Part shown: positions 44,195 to 53,028 of the stretch, in pieces | How the letters are laid out: each line of letters starts with the position of its first letter | Position numbering within the stretch: the stretch's first letter is position 1 | DNA from: Mycolicibacterium senegalense | GTDB taxonomy: Bacteria > Actinomycetota > Actinomycetes > Mycobacteriales > Mycobacteriaceae | Direction: 5' to 3' | DNA length: 64,000 nt | Assembly: GCF_019645875.1 (NCBI RefSeq) | Contig: NZ_CP081000.1 | Span: 5,454,417-5,518,416 of the forward strand | Notes under the pieces: generated by a model | What the model saw: the letters and a program-made list of their open reading frames with translations, nothing else | Database searches by the model: none | Told to the model about the DNA's origin: nothing | Program-made: the position numbers and the translations under genes

Positions 44195-45172
44195 TCAGCG
44201 GGCGTCACGCACCCGGGTCTTGTACAGGCTCGCGACGGTCGTGATGGCCAGTGTCACGATGATCACGCCCAGGCTGGCCAGCGTCGGGATCTCCGGCACA
44301 TGAACCGGCTCGCCACCGTTGATGAACGGCACCTCGTTCTCGTGCAGCGCGTGCAGCACCAGCTTCACGCCGATGAAGGCCAGGATGAACGCCAACCCCT
44401 GGGACAGGTAGACGAGCCGCTTGAGCAGGTCACCGAGCAGGAAGTACAGCTGCCGCAGACCCATCAGGGCGAACACATTCGCGGTGAACACCAGGTAGGG
44501 CTCCTGGGTCAGCCCGTAGATCGCCGGGATCGAGTCCAACGCGAACAGCAGGTCGGTGGTGCCCAGCGCGACGATGACGAGAAACATCGGCGTCATCAAT
44601 TTCGTGCCATTCGCGCCGCCTTCCCTGATCCACAGCTTCAAGCCGTCCCACTTGTCCGTGGTCCGCAGGTGCTTGCGGGCGAAGCGCACCACCCCGTTGT
44701 CGCCGTCGTCGTCGTGATCGGTGTCACGGACCAGGTTGATCGCGGTGTACACCAGGAACGCGCCGAAGATGTAGAACACCCAGGAGAACTGGTTGATGGC
44801 CACCGCGCCGAGCGCGATGAAGATGCCGCGGAAGATCAGCGCCAGGATGATGCCGACCAGCAGGGCCTGCTGCTGGTAGACCCGAGGCACCTTGAAGCTG
44901 GCCATGATGATCAAGAAGATGAACAGGTTGTCCACCGACAGTGAATATTCGGTGAGCCAGCCGGCGAAGAACTCCAGCCCGAACTGGCTGCCGTGGAACA
45001 GCCAGACGAACACGCCGAACGCCACGGCCAGCCCGATATAGACCGACAGCGCGGTCGCGGTCTCGCGGGTGCTGGGTTCGTGGGGGCGTCGCCCGATCAC
45101 GACGACGTCGAACAGCAGAACGGCAATCGTCACCGCCAGGGTGATGATCCATTCCAGCTGGCTTACCTGCAT
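44195..45172 (-). CDS. TerC-family membrane protein, probable manganese exporter
   Basis: A 325-residue integral membrane protein with about nine hydrophobic segments. The family motifs are EYSLSVDNLFIFLII and ALGTTDLLFALDSIPAIYGL, both carrying the intramembrane Asp of TerC/Alx proteins. These export Mn2+ (Alx/MntP type). ATG 45172 has GGAGG upstream; an in-frame start at 45214 would fall inside the riboswitch. Regulation by a Mn2+ riboswitch is suggested by the leader. Confidence 0.92.
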   Translation of the reverse strand: MQVSQLEWIITLAVTIAVLLFDVVVIGRRPHEPSTRETATALSVYIGLAVAFGVFVWLFHGSQFGLEFFAGWLTEYSLSVDNLFIFLIIMASFKVPRVYQQQALLVGIILALIFRGIFIALGAVAINQFSWVFYIFGAFLVYTAINLVRDTDHDDDGDNGVVRFARKHLRTTDKWDGLKLWIREGGANGTKLMTPMFLVIVALGTTDLLFALDSIPAIYGLTQEPYLVFTANVFALMGLRQLYFLLGDLLKRLVYLSQGLAFILAFIGVKLVLHALHENEVPFINGGEPVHVPEIPTLASLGVIIVTLAITTVASLYKTRVRDAR

Positions 45173-45179
45173 CGAGAAT

Positions 45180-45303
45180 CCTCCGGTCGTCAAAGCGCCG
45201 GAGGTCTCTTCCACCGGTTACCCGCACCGGCCCGCGACACCGATCGATCCCTTGACGACCGACGTGATGACGACATCGCAGCGAAGGAATACTCCCCTCC
45301 GCC
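45180..45303 (-). promoter_or_regulatory. yybP-ykoY family manganese riboswitch upstream of terC
   Basis: Read on the minus strand, the leader has CGGAGGGGAGTATTCC (from 45301) and, about 90 bases on, GAGACCTCCGG (45208-45198). The GGGGAGTA and GACC-type loops are the conserved yybP-ykoY elements; CGGAGG pairs with CCTCCG to close P1. An ACCGG/CCGGT hairpin lies inside. CCTCCGG (45204-45198) is also fully complementary to CCGGAGG (45186-45180), which holds the ribosome binding site of terC. So without Mn2+ the site is masked, and with Mn2+ P1 forms and frees it: a translational ON switch. Confidence 0.75.
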
Positions 45304-45387
45304 GACCAGTCTGCCTGACGGACCCCGCGAATCGAAATCGAACCGGCACGCCGCTCGGACCACCGAGCCGTCCCGGCAGGGGCTTAG

Positions 45388-45393
45388 TAGTTT
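45388..45393 (+). promoter_or_regulatory. Probable -10 element of the Pls/PosA synthetase gene (leaderless)
   Basis: TAGTTT ends 6 bases before GTG 45400. With no Shine-Dalgarno visible, the transcript probably starts at the GTG. The same hexamer in the same setting is found before the glycosyltransferase gene at 51983. Confidence 0.5.
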
Positions 45394-45399
45394 GTACTC

Positions 45400-48300
45400 G
45401 TGACAGCTCCCGCCAGTCCGCACGAGATTCCCCCGCAGTACGTGTTATCCCCACTGGCACCCCAGCCGCGCACCCTCGTCGACATCCTGAACGACACCGC
45501 CAGGCGTTTTCCCGACGCGCCGGCCCTCGACGACGGCACTGTCCAGCTCACCTACTCCGAACTGCTCGCCGACGTCGCCGACAGCGTGGCGTGGCTGGCG
45601 GCGCGGGGTATCGGACGCGGCGACAAGCTCGGAATCCGGATGCCCTCGGGCAGTTATGCGCTGTACGTGGCGATCCTGTCGGTGCTGGCCTGTGGTGCGG
45701 CCTATGTCCCGGTGGACGCCGACGACCCCGACGAGCGCGCCGAGTTGGTGTTCGGCGAGGCCAACGTGGTCGGCGTGATCACCGAGGCCGGTTTGGTCCG
45801 TGGGCCGGGCTCGTCGCGCGGCTGGCGCGCGGCCGCCCCACTCGGGCGCGATGACGCCTGGATCATCTTCACCTCGGGCTCGACCGGCACCCCGAAAGGC
45901 GTGGCCGTCACCCATCGCAGCGCCGCGGCATTCGTCGACGCCGAAGCTCGAATGTTCTTGCAGGACAATCCCATCGGACCCGGAGACCGGGTGCTGGCCG
46001 GGCTATCGGTGGCGTTCGACGCGTCGTGCGAGGAAATGTGGCTGGCCTGGCGGCACGGCGCCTGCCTGGTGCCCGCCCCACGGTCACTGGTGCGCAGCGG
46101 CATGGACCTCGGCCCGTGGCTGGTGAGCCGCGACATCACCGTGGTGTCCACAGTTCCGACCCTGGCCGCACTGTGGCCGGCCGAGGCACTGGAAGCGGTG
46201 CGGCTGTTGATCTTCGGGGGCGAGGCTTGCCCGCCCGAGCTGGCGGCCCGTCTCGCCGTCGACGGCCGCGAGGTGTGGAACACCTACGGCCCGACCGAGG
46301 CGACCGTGGTGGCCTGCGCCGCCCAGTTGGACGGTCAGGGGCCGGTCAGCATCGGCCTGCCGCTGGCCGGCTGGGACCTGGCGGTGGTCGACAAGGACAG
46401 CATGCCGGTGGCCATCGGCGAGGTCGGCGAACTCGTGATCGGCGGAGTGGGCCTGGCCCGCTACCTCGACCCCGAGAAGGACGCCGAGAAGTACGCGCCC
46501 ATGCCGACGCTCGGCTGGAACCGCGCCTACCGCAGCGGCGACCTGGTGCGTTTGGAGGCCGACGGCCTGTACTTCCAGGGGCGCGCCGACGATCAGGTCA
46601 AGGTCGGCGGGCGCCGCATCGAACTGGGCGAGGTCGACAACGCGCTCGTGCATCTGCCCGGCGTCAGTGGCGGTGCCGCCGCGGTACGCAAGACCGCAAG
46701 CGGCACCCCGCTGCTGGTCGGCTATATCGCCAGCACGGACCCCGACTTCGATCTGGCCGCTGCCCGGACCGCCCTGTCGGAGTCGCTGCCGGCCGCCCTG
46801 GTGCCCCGGCTGGTGCTGCTCGACGAGCTGCCCACCCGAACCTCGGGGAAGGTGGACCGCAACGCCCTGCCGTGGCCGCCGCCGGGAGACGCCGATCAGG
46901 ACGCACCGCAGCTCGAAGGCACCATGGGCTGGCTCGCCGGGCTGTGGCGCGACGTGCTCGGAACGCCCGTCGACGGCCCCGAAGCCGACTTCATCGCGCT
47001 CGGCGGTGGTTCGCTGTCCGCCGCGCAATTGGTGGCCGCACTGCGCCAGCGCTATCCGCTGGTCACCGTCGCCGACCTCTACGACCACCCCCGGCTGGGC
47101 TCGCTGGCCGGCTATCTCGACGAACTCAAGCCGCCACCGCAGATCCAGTCCCGCGAGGTCAAACCGACACCGCTGCTCACCCAGGCCGCTCAGGTCGCGC
47201 TGTCGCTGCCGCTGGCCACCCTCACCGGCATGCAATGGGTGGTATGGCTGGCCCTGCTGAACAATGTGGCCGCGCTGACGGGGGTCGTGTCGTGGGCCCA
47301 CCCCCTCAGCTGGTGGTGGGTGCTGGCCGGGTTCCTGCTGTTCGTCACCCCCCTGGGCCGCATGGGTATCGCGGTGCTGTTCGCCCGGATGCTGCTGACC
47401 GGGCTCGAACCCGGCACCTACCGCCGCGGCGGCCCGGTCCATCTGCGCGTCTGGATCGCCGAGCGGCTGGCCGACGCCAGCGGTGCGGAGAACCTCGCCG
47501 GCGCGCCGTGGATGGTCTACTACGCGCGTGCCCTGGGCAACACCGTCGGCAAGGGCGTCGACATGCATTCGGCTCCGCCGGTCACGGGCATGCTCAAGAT
47601 CGGTCACCGGGCCTCCGTCGAGCCCGAGGTGGACCTGACCGGCCACTGGATCGACGGTGACCTGTTCCATGTCGGGCCGGTGACGATCGGCAACGACGCC
47701 ACGATCGGCGCCCGCACCACCTTGCTGCCCGGGGCGAGTGTGGGCAAGAACGCCGACGTCGCACCCGGCTCGGCCGTGACCGGCAAGGTCAAGAACGGCC
47801 AGTTCTGGAAGGGCTCGCCCGCCGTGAAATCCGGCAAGGCCCGCCACCCGTGGCCCGATCACCGGCCGGGCCGCGCCCCGCTGTGGGTCGCGGTCTACGG
47901 CGTGTCCTCACTCCTGCTCGCCGGCCTGCCGCTGCTGGCCCTGGCAGCCGGGCTCGCCGTGATCGTCTGGGGTGTGCACGGCACCGCCACGCCCGCCGAG
48001 GCGCTGCTGCCGGCCCTGGCATGGACCCCGCTCGCCGCCGTGGTGTCGCTGCTGACCTACGCCGCGCTGACGGTCATCGGGGTGCGCATCCTGTCGGTCC
48101 GGCTCTCGGAGGGGTACCACCCCGTTCGCAGCCGGGTGGGCTGGCAGCTGTGGACCACCGAACGCCTGATGGACGCCGCCCGCAACTATCTGTTCCCGAT
48201 CTACGCCAGCCTGCTCACCCCATGGTGGCTACGGTTGCTCGGCGCGAAAGTCGGTAAGGACACCGAGATCTCGACGGCGTTGTTCACCCCGAAGTTCACC

Positions 48301-49344
48301 GAGGTGCAGGACGGCGCGTTCCTGGCCGACGACACCATGGTGGCGTCCTACGAACTGGGCGGCGGCTGGATCCACGTCGCCAAGGCCACCATCGGCAAGC
48401 GCGCGTTCCTCGGCAACTCCGGTATCACGCAGCCCGGCCGCAAGGTGCCCAACGATGGTCTGGTGGCCGTGCTTTCGGCCACGCCGCACAAGGCCAAGGC
48501 CGGTTCGTCGTGGCTGGGCAGCCCACCGGTTCGGTTGCGCCGCAACGCCACCGCCGCCGACGCGCTGCGCACGTTCCATCCGTCGCCTCGGCTCAAGATC
48601 ATGCGTTCAGCGGTCGAGACCTGCCGGTTGATCCCGGTGATCGTGACGTTCGCGATCGGCGTCGCGGTGCTGGGCGCCATGCAGGCCGTGACGATCCGGT
48701 TCGGCTTCCTGTGGGCCGCACTGACCGCAGGCGTGGTCCTGCTGATCGCCGGCCTGGTGGCCGGCACCATCGCGGTGATCGCGAAGTGGTTGGTGGTCGG
48801 CCGGATTCACGCAGTCGAACACCCGCTGTGGTCGTCGTTCGTCTGGCGCAACGAGGTGTCGGACACGTTCGTCGAAACGGTCGCCGCCCCCTGGTTCGCC
48901 CGGGCCGCCAGCGGCACCCCGGTGATGAACCTGTGGCTGCGCGGTCTGGGCGCTTCGATCGGCCGCGGTGTCTGGTGCGAAACCTACTGGCTGCCCGAAG
49001 CCGACCTGGTGAAACTGGGCACGGCCGCCACCGTGAACCGCGGCTGCGTCGTGCAGACGCACCTCTTCCACGACCGCATCATGCGGTTGGACAGCGTTGT
49101 GCTCGAAGAAGGTTCGACGCTGGGCCCGCACTGCGTCGCGTTGCCCGCCGCGCGGTTGGGCGCCGGCGCCACCGTCGGCCCCGGCTCACTGGTGATGCGC
49201 GGCGACGAAGTACCGCCGTCGACGCGCTGGCAGGGCAACCCGATCGCGCCGTGGAACATGTTCGGTAAGAAACGGGCGGCCGAGAAGGCCTCCGAAAAGC
49301 CCGCGGACAAGACTACGAAGAAGACAGAAGACCCTGCCGCGTGA
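45400..49344 (+). CDS. Pls/PosA-type nonribosomal peptide synthetase (A-T-membrane-LbH)
   Basis: A 1314-residue membrane NRPS. Adenylation domain (about 25-495): A3 IFTSGSTGTPKG (156-167), A5 NTYGPTE, A7 YRSGDLV, A8 GRADDQVKVGGRRIELGEVD, A10 Lys in TSGKVDRNAL. Carrier domain with Ser538 in LGGGSLSA. Then six transmembrane segments in three pairs (near 606-660, 828-900, 1077-1135) alternating with three soluble domains rich in hexapeptide repeats (VTIGNDATIGARTTLLPGAS). This is the layout of epsilon-poly-lysine synthetase; no condensation or thioesterase domain. The specificity residues read DAESIGTVVK, close to the lysine code DAESIGSVAK. The tail is Lys-rich. Coupled to an M1 peptidase (GTGA). 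Confidence 0.88.
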   Translation: MTAPASPHEIPPQYVLSPLAPQPRTLVDILNDTARRFPDAPALDDGTVQLTYSELLADVADSVAWLAARGIGRGDKLGIRMPSGSYALYVAILSVLACGAAYVPVDADDPDERAELVFGEANVVGVITEAGLVRGPGSSRGWRAAAPLGRDDAWIIFTSGSTGTPKGVAVTHRSAAAFVDAEARMFLQDNPIGPGDRVLAGLSVAFDASCEEMWLAWRHGACLVPAPRSLVRSGMDLGPWLVSRDITVVSTVPTLAALWPAEALEAVRLLIFGGEACPPELAARLAVDGREVWNTYGPTEATVVACAAQLDGQGPVSIGLPLAGWDLAVVDKDSMPVAIGEVGELVIGGVGLARYLDPEKDAEKYAPMPTLGWNRAYRSGDLVRLEADGLYFQGRADDQVKVGGRRIELGEVDNALVHLPGVSGGAAAVRKTASGTPLLVGYIASTDPDFDLAAARTALSESLPAALVPRLVLLDELPTRTSGKVDRNALPWPPPGDADQDAPQLEGTMGWLAGLWRDVLGTPVDGPEADFIALGGGSLSAAQLVAALRQRYPLVTVADLYDHPRLGSLAGYLDELKPPPQIQSREVKPTPLLTQAAQVALSLPLATLTGMQWVVWLALLNNVAALTGVVSWAHPLSWWWVLAGFLLFVTPLGRMGIAVLFARMLLTGLEPGTYRRGGPVHLRVWIAERLADASGAENLAGAPWMVYYARALGNTVGKGVDMHSAPPVTGMLKIGHRASVEPEVDLTGHWIDGDLFHVGPVTIGNDATIGARTTLLPGASVGKNADVAPGSAVTGKVKNGQFWKGSPAVKSGKARHPWPDHRPGRAPLWVAVYGVSSLLLAGLPLLALAAGLAVIVWGVHGTATPAEALLPALAWTPLAAVVSLLTYAALTVIGVRILSVRLSEGYHPVRSRVGWQLWTTERLMDAARNYLFPIYASLLTPWWLRLLGAKVGKDTEISTALFTPKFTEVQDGAFLADDTMVASYELGGGWIHVAKATIGKRAFLGNSGITQPGRKVPNDGLVAVLSATPHKAKAGSSWLGSPPVRLRRNATAADALRTFHPSPRLKIMRSAVETCRLIPVIVTFAIGVAVLGAMQAVTIRFGFLWAALTAGVVLLIAGLVAGTIAVIAKWLVVGRIHAVEHPLWSSFVWRNEVSDTFVETVAAPWFARAASGTPVMNLWLRGLGASIGRGVWCETYWLPEADLVKLGTAATVNRGCVVQTHLFHDRIMRLDSVVLEEGSTLGPHCVALPAARLGAGATVGPGSLVMRGDEVPPSTRWQGNPIAPWNMFGKKRAAEKASEKPADKTTKKTEDPAA

Positions 49345-50678
49345 CCCGATCGAAGAAAGCCGCGAAGAAGTTGGTCCCCCCGCCCGCCATCGACCCGTAC
49401 CTGCCACGCAACGGCAATTTCGGGTACCGGGTGTCGCGCTACGAACTCGACCTCGAGTACAAGGTGGCGATCAACCGGCTGGCCGGAACAGCCACGATCA
49501 CCGCGGTGACCTTGGCGGCGCTGCGCACCTTCACCCTCGATTTGTCCGACGCCCTGGCGGTGTCACGGGTTTCGGTCAACGGCCGCCGGCCGGCCCAGTA
49601 CCGATGTTCGGGTGGAAAGCTGTCGGTCACCCTGCCCGCTGCCTTGCCGGCCGGCGCCGCGATGACCGTCGTCGTCCGCTACAACGGAACCCCCCGTCCA
49701 ATCGAATCCTATTGGGGTGACGTCGGTTTCGAAGAACTCACCAATGGGGCACTGGTGGCCGGCCAGCCCAACGGGGCGGCGTCTTGGTTCCCGTGCGACG
49801 ACCACCCCAGCTCGAAGGCCAGCTACCGGATCCAGATCAGCACCGACAGCCCGTACTACGCGCTGGCCAACGGAGAGCTGGTCTCCCGCAAAGCCCGCGC
49901 CGGACACACCGTGTGGACCTACGAGCAGGCCGAGCCGACGTCGAGCTATCTGATCACCCTGCAGATCGGCCAGTACGAGAGCCAGCGGTTGGCCAAGACA
50001 CCGGTGCCGATGCACGCGGTGCTGCCTGCCCGGCTGAAGCGCAATTTCGACCACGACTTCGAGCGCCAGCCGCAGATGATGAAGTTGTTCATCAAACTCT
50101 TCGGCCCCTATCCCCTGGCCAGCGGCTACACCGTGGTGGTCACCGACGACGACCTCGAGATACCGCTGGAGGCTCAGGGCATCTCGATCTTCGGGGCCAA
50201 TCACTGCGACGGACACCGCGGCGCCGAACGGCTCATCGCTCACGAACTGGCCCACCAGTGGTTCGGTAACTCCGTCACGGCACGGCGCTGGCGCGACATC
50301 TGGCTGCACGAGGGCTTCGCCTGCTACGCCGAATGGCTGTGGTCCGAGCACAGCGGCGGTCGCACCGCCGCCGAATGGGCCGAGCACTACCACGAACGGC
50401 TGCGCGACAAGCCCCAGGACATTCTGCTGTCCGATCCCGGTCCCGAGGACATGTTCGACGACAGGGTGTACAAGCGCGGGGCCCTGACCCTGCATGCGCT
50501 GCGCACCCGGATCGGTGACCACAGTTTCTTTGCCCTGCTGAGGGATTGGACGGCTCGCTACCGGCACAGCACGGCCTTCACCGGCGATTTCACCGGGCTG
50601 GCCGCCGGCTACACCGACGAGCCACTGCAGCCGCTGTGGCAGGCCTGGCTGTATTCGAAAGAGTTGCCCGACCTGTGA
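49341..50678 (+). CDS. M1-family aminopeptidase, short form
   Basis: A 445-residue zinc peptidase: HELAHQWFGN with His301, Glu302 and His305, and Glu324 in WLHEGFACYAEW, giving HExxH-x18-E. The exopeptidase GAMEN motif is replaced by IPLEAQG, as in short M1 members with an LExQ pattern. It ends after the catalytic domain and lacks the C-terminal helical domain of PepN. The N-terminus is Lys-rich with no signal peptide. GTG 49341 overlaps the synthetase stop and the flippase start overlaps its stop. It could trim or turn over the synthetase's product; inference. Confidence 0.9.
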   Translation: MTRSKKAAKKLVPPPAIDPYLPRNGNFGYRVSRYELDLEYKVAINRLAGTATITAVTLAALRTFTLDLSDALAVSRVSVNGRRPAQYRCSGGKLSVTLPAALPAGAAMTVVVRYNGTPRPIESYWGDVGFEELTNGALVAGQPNGAASWFPCDDHPSSKASYRIQISTDSPYYALANGELVSRKARAGHTVWTYEQAEPTSSYLITLQIGQYESQRLAKTPVPMHAVLPARLKRNFDHDFERQPQMMKLFIKLFGPYPLASGYTVVVTDDDLEIPLEAQGISIFGANHCDGHRGAERLIAHELAHQWFGNSVTARRWRDIWLHEGFACYAEWLWSEHSGGRTAAEWAEHYHERLRDKPQDILLSDPGPEDMFDDRVYKRGALTLHALRTRIGDHSFFALLRDWTARYRHSTAFTGDFTGLAAGYTDEPLQPLWQAWLYSKELPDL

Positions 50679-51958
50679 CCGACGGCGGCGGCGCCCCCGC
50701 AACAGGGCCGATCACGCGCAGCAGCGTCGCCCGTGTCGGCGCGGCGACCGCGGTCAGCGCGCTGTGCGGGTACGCCGTGCTGTACCTGGCCGCCCGCGAC
50801 CTCGAGCCCGCCGGCTTCTCGGTCTTCAGCGTGTTCTGGGGTGCGTTCGGTCTGGTGACCGGGGCCGCCAACGGTCTGCTGCAAGAGGCCACCCGCGAGG
50901 TGCGCTCGTCTCGGCACCGGGATCTGAGCGTGCCGGTCGGCTCCTCGCGCGAGCGCTCGTCGGCGGGCCCGACCACTCATCCGATGCGCATCGCCGGTCT
51001 CGTCGGCATCGCCGCGGCCGTGGTGATCGCGGCCAGTTCACCGCTGTGGAGCGCGCACGTGTTCGCCGAGTCACAGGCGTTGAGCGTGGTGCTGCTCAGC
51101 GTCGGGTTAGCCGGATTCTGTCTGCACGCCACGTTGCTCGGAATGCTCGCCGGGGTGAACCGGTGGACCGAGTACGGGGCCCTGATGGTCACCGACGCCG
51201 GCATCCGGGTGGCTGTCGCCGCGGCGACGTTCGTCCTCGGCTGGGGTCTGGCCGGGTTTCTGTGGGCCACCGTGGCCGGCGCCGTGGCCTGGCTGATCAT
51301 GCTGATTGCCGCACCGGCAGCGCGCTTGGCCGCCGGCCTGCTCACCGCGGGCAGTCCGTCGACATTTCTGCGCGGCGCAGCCCACTCGATCGCGGCGGCC
51401 GGAGCGAGCGCCATCCTGGTGATGGGTTTCCCCGTGCTGCTCAAGGCCACCTCGGGTGACCTTGGCGCGGCGGGCGGCGTGGTGATCCTGGCGGTGACCC
51501 TGACCCGGGCGCCGCTGCTGGTTCCGCTCACCGCGATGCAGGGCAATCTGATCGCACACTTCGTCGACCAGCGTGACAAACGGTTGCGGGCACTGCTGGC
51601 CCCAGCCGCCGCAGTGGCCGGGCTGGGCGCCGTGGGGGTGGCCGCCGCGGGCCTGCTCGGCCCCTGGCTGCTGCGGGTGGCGTTCGGCGAGGAGTACCGG
51701 GCCGGCGGTGCCCTGCTGGCCTGGCTGACCGCTGCTGCCGTCGCCATCGCGATGCTCACCCTGACCGGTGCGGCGACTGTCGCCGCCGCACTGCACCGCG
51801 CCTATGCGGCGGGCTGGATCATCGCCACGGTCGCGGCGGTGGGACTGCTGCTGCTGCCGCTGGGACTGGAGGAACGCACCATCGTCGCGCTGCTGTGCGG
51901 ACCACTCGTGGGTATCGCTGTTCACCTGGTGGCTCTGGCCAAGCTGGCCCTGCGGTGA
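50675..51958 (+). CDS. MATE/MurJ/Wzx-like flippase (Rv3630 type)
   Basis: A 427-residue polytopic protein with about 12 hydrophobic segments (for example VSALCGYAVLYLAARDLEPA and SAILVMGFPVLLKATSGD), the layout of polysaccharide or lipid-linked flippases. GTG 50675 overlaps the M1 stop (GTGA). In M. tuberculosis the homologue precedes Rv3631 without an M1 or synthetase gene, so here it is joined to a new operon. It may flip a polyprenyl-linked sugar made by the next gene or export the synthetase product. Confidence 0.8.
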   Translation: MTDGGGAPATGPITRSSVARVGAATAVSALCGYAVLYLAARDLEPAGFSVFSVFWGAFGLVTGAANGLLQEATREVRSSRHRDLSVPVGSSRERSSAGPTTHPMRIAGLVGIAAAVVIAASSPLWSAHVFAESQALSVVLLSVGLAGFCLHATLLGMLAGVNRWTEYGALMVTDAGIRVAVAAATFVLGWGLAGFLWATVAGAVAWLIMLIAAPAARLAAGLLTAGSPSTFLRGAAHSIAAAGASAILVMGFPVLLKATSGDLGAAGGVVILAVTLTRAPLLVPLTAMQGNLIAHFVDQRDKRLRALLAPAAAVAGLGAVGVAAAGLLGPWLLRVAFGEEYRAGGALLAWLTAAAVAIAMLTLTGAATVAAALHRAYAAGWIIATVAAVGLLLLPLGLEERTIVALLCGPLVGIAVHLVALAKLALR

Positions 51959-51963
51959 CCGTG

Positions 51964-51969
51964 TAGTTT
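51964..51969 (+). promoter_or_regulatory. Possible -10 element of the PpgS-like glycosyltransferase gene
   Basis: TAGTTT lies 13 bases before ATG 51983, giving a leader of about 6 bases. It occupies the short gap after the flippase gene, so the glycosyltransferase and DUF2304 genes may have their own transcript. Confidence 0.4.
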
Positions 51970-51982
51970 GGTGCCCATCGAC

Positions 51983-52681
51983 ATGCGCTTCCAGGACGTT
52001 TGGATCATCATCCCCGCCTTCAACGAGGCGAGCATCATCGGCGACGTCATCTCCGACGTGCGCTCGGTGTTCCCTAACGTGGTCTGTGTCGATGACGGCA
52101 GCCACGACGCGACCGCCGAGTTGGCGCTGCAGGCCGGCGCATACGTCGTGCCGCACCCGGTGAACCTCGGGCAAGGAGCCGCGATCCAGACCGGCGTCGA
52201 GTACGCCCGCAGCCGTCCCGGCGCGCGGGTGTTCGCCACGTTCGACGCCGACGGTCAGCACCAGGTCAAGGACGTGGTGCGGATGATCGACCGCCTCGAC
52301 ACCGACGGTGCCGATCTGGTGGTGGGCACCCGGTTCGCCAACCCCGACGCGCACGCGGTGACACACACCCCACCGCTGAAGCGGATCATCCTGCGCGCGG
52401 CAGCGTTTCTGAGCCCGCAGAGCCGGGCTCTCGGACTCACCGATGCGCACAACGGCCTGCGGGTCTTCAACAAGAAGGTCGCCGACGAGCTGGACCTCAC
52501 CATGAACGGCATGAGCCACGCCGGTGAGTTCATCTCGCTGGCGTACGAAAACCATTGGCGCGTGGTCGAGGAGCCGGTCGAGATTCTCTACACCGACTAT
52601 TCGAAGTCGAAGGGGCAACCGCTGCTCAACGGGGTGAACATCGTCTTCGACGGGCTGTTGCGCAGGAGGCTGTCCCGATGA
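51983..52681 (+). CDS. ppgS: Family 2 glycosyltransferase, polyprenyl-phosphate sugar synthase (PpgS/Rv3631 type)
   Basis: A 232-residue GT-A enzyme: DVWIIIPAFNEASIIGDVIS, CVDDGSHD and the metal-binding DAD (88-90) in FATFDADGQHQ, like dolichol-phosphate mannose synthases. The M. tuberculosis homologue Rv3631 has been described as PpgS, making polyprenyl-phospho-N-acetylgalactosamine for arabinogalactan. ATG 51983 fits the family start; TTG 51968 and GTG 51971 are in frame. It overlaps the DUF2304 gene (ATGA), which in M. tuberculosis (Rv3632) is its small membrane partner. Confidence 0.85.
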   Translation: MRFQDVWIIIPAFNEASIIGDVISDVRSVFPNVVCVDDGSHDATAELALQAGAYVVPHPVNLGQGAAIQTGVEYARSRPGARVFATFDADGQHQVKDVVRMIDRLDTDGADLVVGTRFANPDAHAVTHTPPLKRIILRAAAFLSPQSRALGLTDAHNGLRVFNKKVADELDLTMNGMSHAGEFISLAYENHWRVVEEPVEILYTDYSKSKGQPLLNGVNIVFDGLLRRRLSR

Positions 52682-53028
52682 ACTGGATTCAGGCGCTGCT
52701 GATCATCGCGGTGCTGGTGCTGCTGGCCTACCTGCTCGGGTCGCGGCGCAGCGCACGGTCCAAGGCCTGGGTGAAGGTCGGCTTCGTGCTGTTCGTGGCG
52801 GCGGGCATCTATGCGATCCTGCGACCCGACGACACCACCGTGGTGGCCAATTGGCTCGGCGTGAAGCGTGGCACGGACCTGATGGAGTACGTGCTGATCA
52901 TCGCGTTCGTCTTCGTGACCCTGTCAACATACTTGCGCCTCAAAGACATTGAGCTGCGCTACGCCCGGCTGGCCCGGGCGGTGGCCCTGCAGAATGTGCG
53001 GGTGCCGGCCCGCGCAGAAGATGAGTGA
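52678..53028 (+). CDS. DUF2304 small membrane protein (Rv3632 type)
   Basis: A 116-residue protein with three hydrophobic segments (IQALLIIAVLVLLAYLLG, VGFVLFVAAGIYAIL, YVLIIAFVFVTLSTYL) and a charged C-terminal helix. DUF2304 proteins accompany polyprenyl-phosphate glycosyltransferases and support their activity or membrane placement. The start ATG 52678 overlaps the glycosyltransferase stop, and its end overlaps the TPR-like gene by 8 bases. Confidence 0.87.
   Translation: MNWIQALLIIAVLVLLAYLLGSRRSARSKAWVKVGFVLFVAAGIYAILRPDDTTVVANWLGVKRGTDLMEYVLIIAFVFVTLSTYLRLKDIELRYARLARAVALQNVRVPARAEDE

Noticed and set aside
45304..45399. tRNA-like or further structured RNA upstream of the riboswitch
   Set aside because: Some complementarity exists in the GC-rich sequence, but no cloverleaf or conserved loop could be drawn.
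46084..47862. Long minus-strand frame inside the peptide synthetase gene
   Set aside because: Shadow of the adenylation domain coding strand; no conserved motifs.
21660..50674. Integrative element with att sites
   Set aside because: No integrase, transposase, tRNA gene or flanking direct repeat could be found by eye.
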